Part shown: positions 63,843 to 64,000 of the stretch, piece after piece | Position numbering within the stretch: the first letter of the stretch is position 1 | Layout: every line of letters starts with the position of its first letter | NCBI GenBank assembly: GCA_020633825.1 | Contig: JACKCV010000002.1 | Coordinates: forward strand, 62,001 to 126,000 | Origin: Fibrobacteria bacterium | GTDB lineage: Bacteria > Fibrobacterota > Fibrobacteria > UBA5070 | DNA length: 64,000 nucleotides | Direction: 5' to 3' | Notes under the pieces: model-generated | Told to the model about the DNA's origin: nothing | Databases searched by the model: none | The model's input: only the letters and a program-made list of their open reading frames with translations | Program-made: the position numbers and the translations under genes

Positions 63843-64000
63843 GGACGGATCTCCGCGGAGGTCACTCCGATGGTACGCACGGCTCCGGTGGAGGGGTGGA
63901 GGAAGTCGACTTCGAGGACCTGGCTGGATTCGAACGACGCGGTGGGAACGGTCGGAGTGTTGGATGAGGAAATCTCGTTTTGGGAATCCAGGCCGTTCCA
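63839..64000 (-). CDS. C-terminal end of a gene running in from the right edge
   Basis: The last 53 codons of a minus-strand gene, ending in TGA inside the ATG of the outer-membrane protein (ATGA). The fragment (VLEVDFLHPSTGAVRTIGV is central) is polar with beta-type pattern and no domain can be named. It belongs to the cyclase operon. Confidence 0.65.
   Translation of the reverse strand, partial: WNGLDSQNEISSSNTPTVPTASFESSQVLEVDFLHPSTGAVRTIGVTSAEIRP

Overview
The window is a continuous stretch of a strongly GC-rich, Gram-negative bacterial chromosome. It holds 61 protein genes (two cut by the window edges) and one tRNA, with no insertion sequence, prophage, CRISPR array or rRNA. Several lines point to the Fibrobacterota/FCB side of the tree: an LptE-type outer-membrane lipoprotein, an LpxH-type lipid A enzyme, a lipoprotein opening with the Big_5-type GGPQD/TPP motif, a possible T9SS-like C-terminal domain, a CBM3-like carbohydrate-binding domain, and promoter-like TAnnTTTG/C elements resembling the Bacteroidota -7 box. 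The assignment is inference; no 16S gene is present.

Layout. 1-1.8 kb: end of a hybrid histidine kinase and a coupled response regulator. 1.8-6.9 kb: DTW-domain tRNA-modifying enzyme, DinB-like protein, small DUF4177-like protein, two secreted unknowns, UbiA prenyltransferase. 7-11.7 kb: ABC-F ATPase, RsgA, a small secreted protein, a membrane protein. 11.7-16.4 kb (minus): parvulin/TPR lipoprotein, DUF4321, GatA, NlpC/P60 hydrolase. 16.5-19.2 kb (minus): FlhB C-domain protein, membrane SpoIIE-type phosphatase, STAS protein. 19.2-22.7 kb: metallo-beta-lactamase fold protein and LpxH (minus), then a beta-barrel protein, CPBP-like membrane protein, short membrane protein and Gmk (plus). 22.8-27.6 kb: GlgC, phosphohexomutase, CoA-binding protein, signal peptidase I. 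27.5-33 kb: Ig-like lipoprotein, DnaQ-DinG fusion, LptE, DapF. 33-37.8 kb: low-molecular-weight tyrosine phosphatase, HDOD-GAF protein, CorC/HlyC protein, HPt protein, methyltransferase. 37.9 kb: tRNA-Glu. 38-43.6 kb: cysteine desulfurase, two metallophosphoesterases, Ser/Thr kinase. 43.7-57.9 kb: a tightly overlapping nuoBCDEFGHIJKLMN complex I operon without nuoA. 57.9-64 kb: lipoprotein, DRTGG protein, STAS protein, CHASE2-adenylate cyclase, large outer-membrane protein and the end of another gene.

How it fits together. Most of the window is housekeeping: respiration (complex I), glycogen precursor synthesis, diaminopimelate, envelope biogenesis and protein secretion. Around it lies a dense layer of signalling: two-component and HPt proteins, two STAS proteins, a SpoIIE-type phosphatase, a Ser/Thr kinase, an adenylate cyclase and an HDOD protein. 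Genes are packed in runs joined by 1-4 base stop/start overlaps (ATGA, GTGA, TGATG, TAATG), so translational coupling is the rule inside operons. Many first genes of transcription units lack a Shine-Dalgarno sequence and instead carry a TAnnTT box 13-17 bases before the start codon, which suggests leaderless transcripts.

Most unusual items: a Ser/Thr kinase with a CBM3-like outer domain, a NuoE with a fibronectin-III-like tail, a stand-alone FlhB C-domain coupled to a SpoIIE phosphatase, a DnaQ-DinG fusion lacking iron-sulfur cysteines, and the recurrent TAnnTT promoter box.
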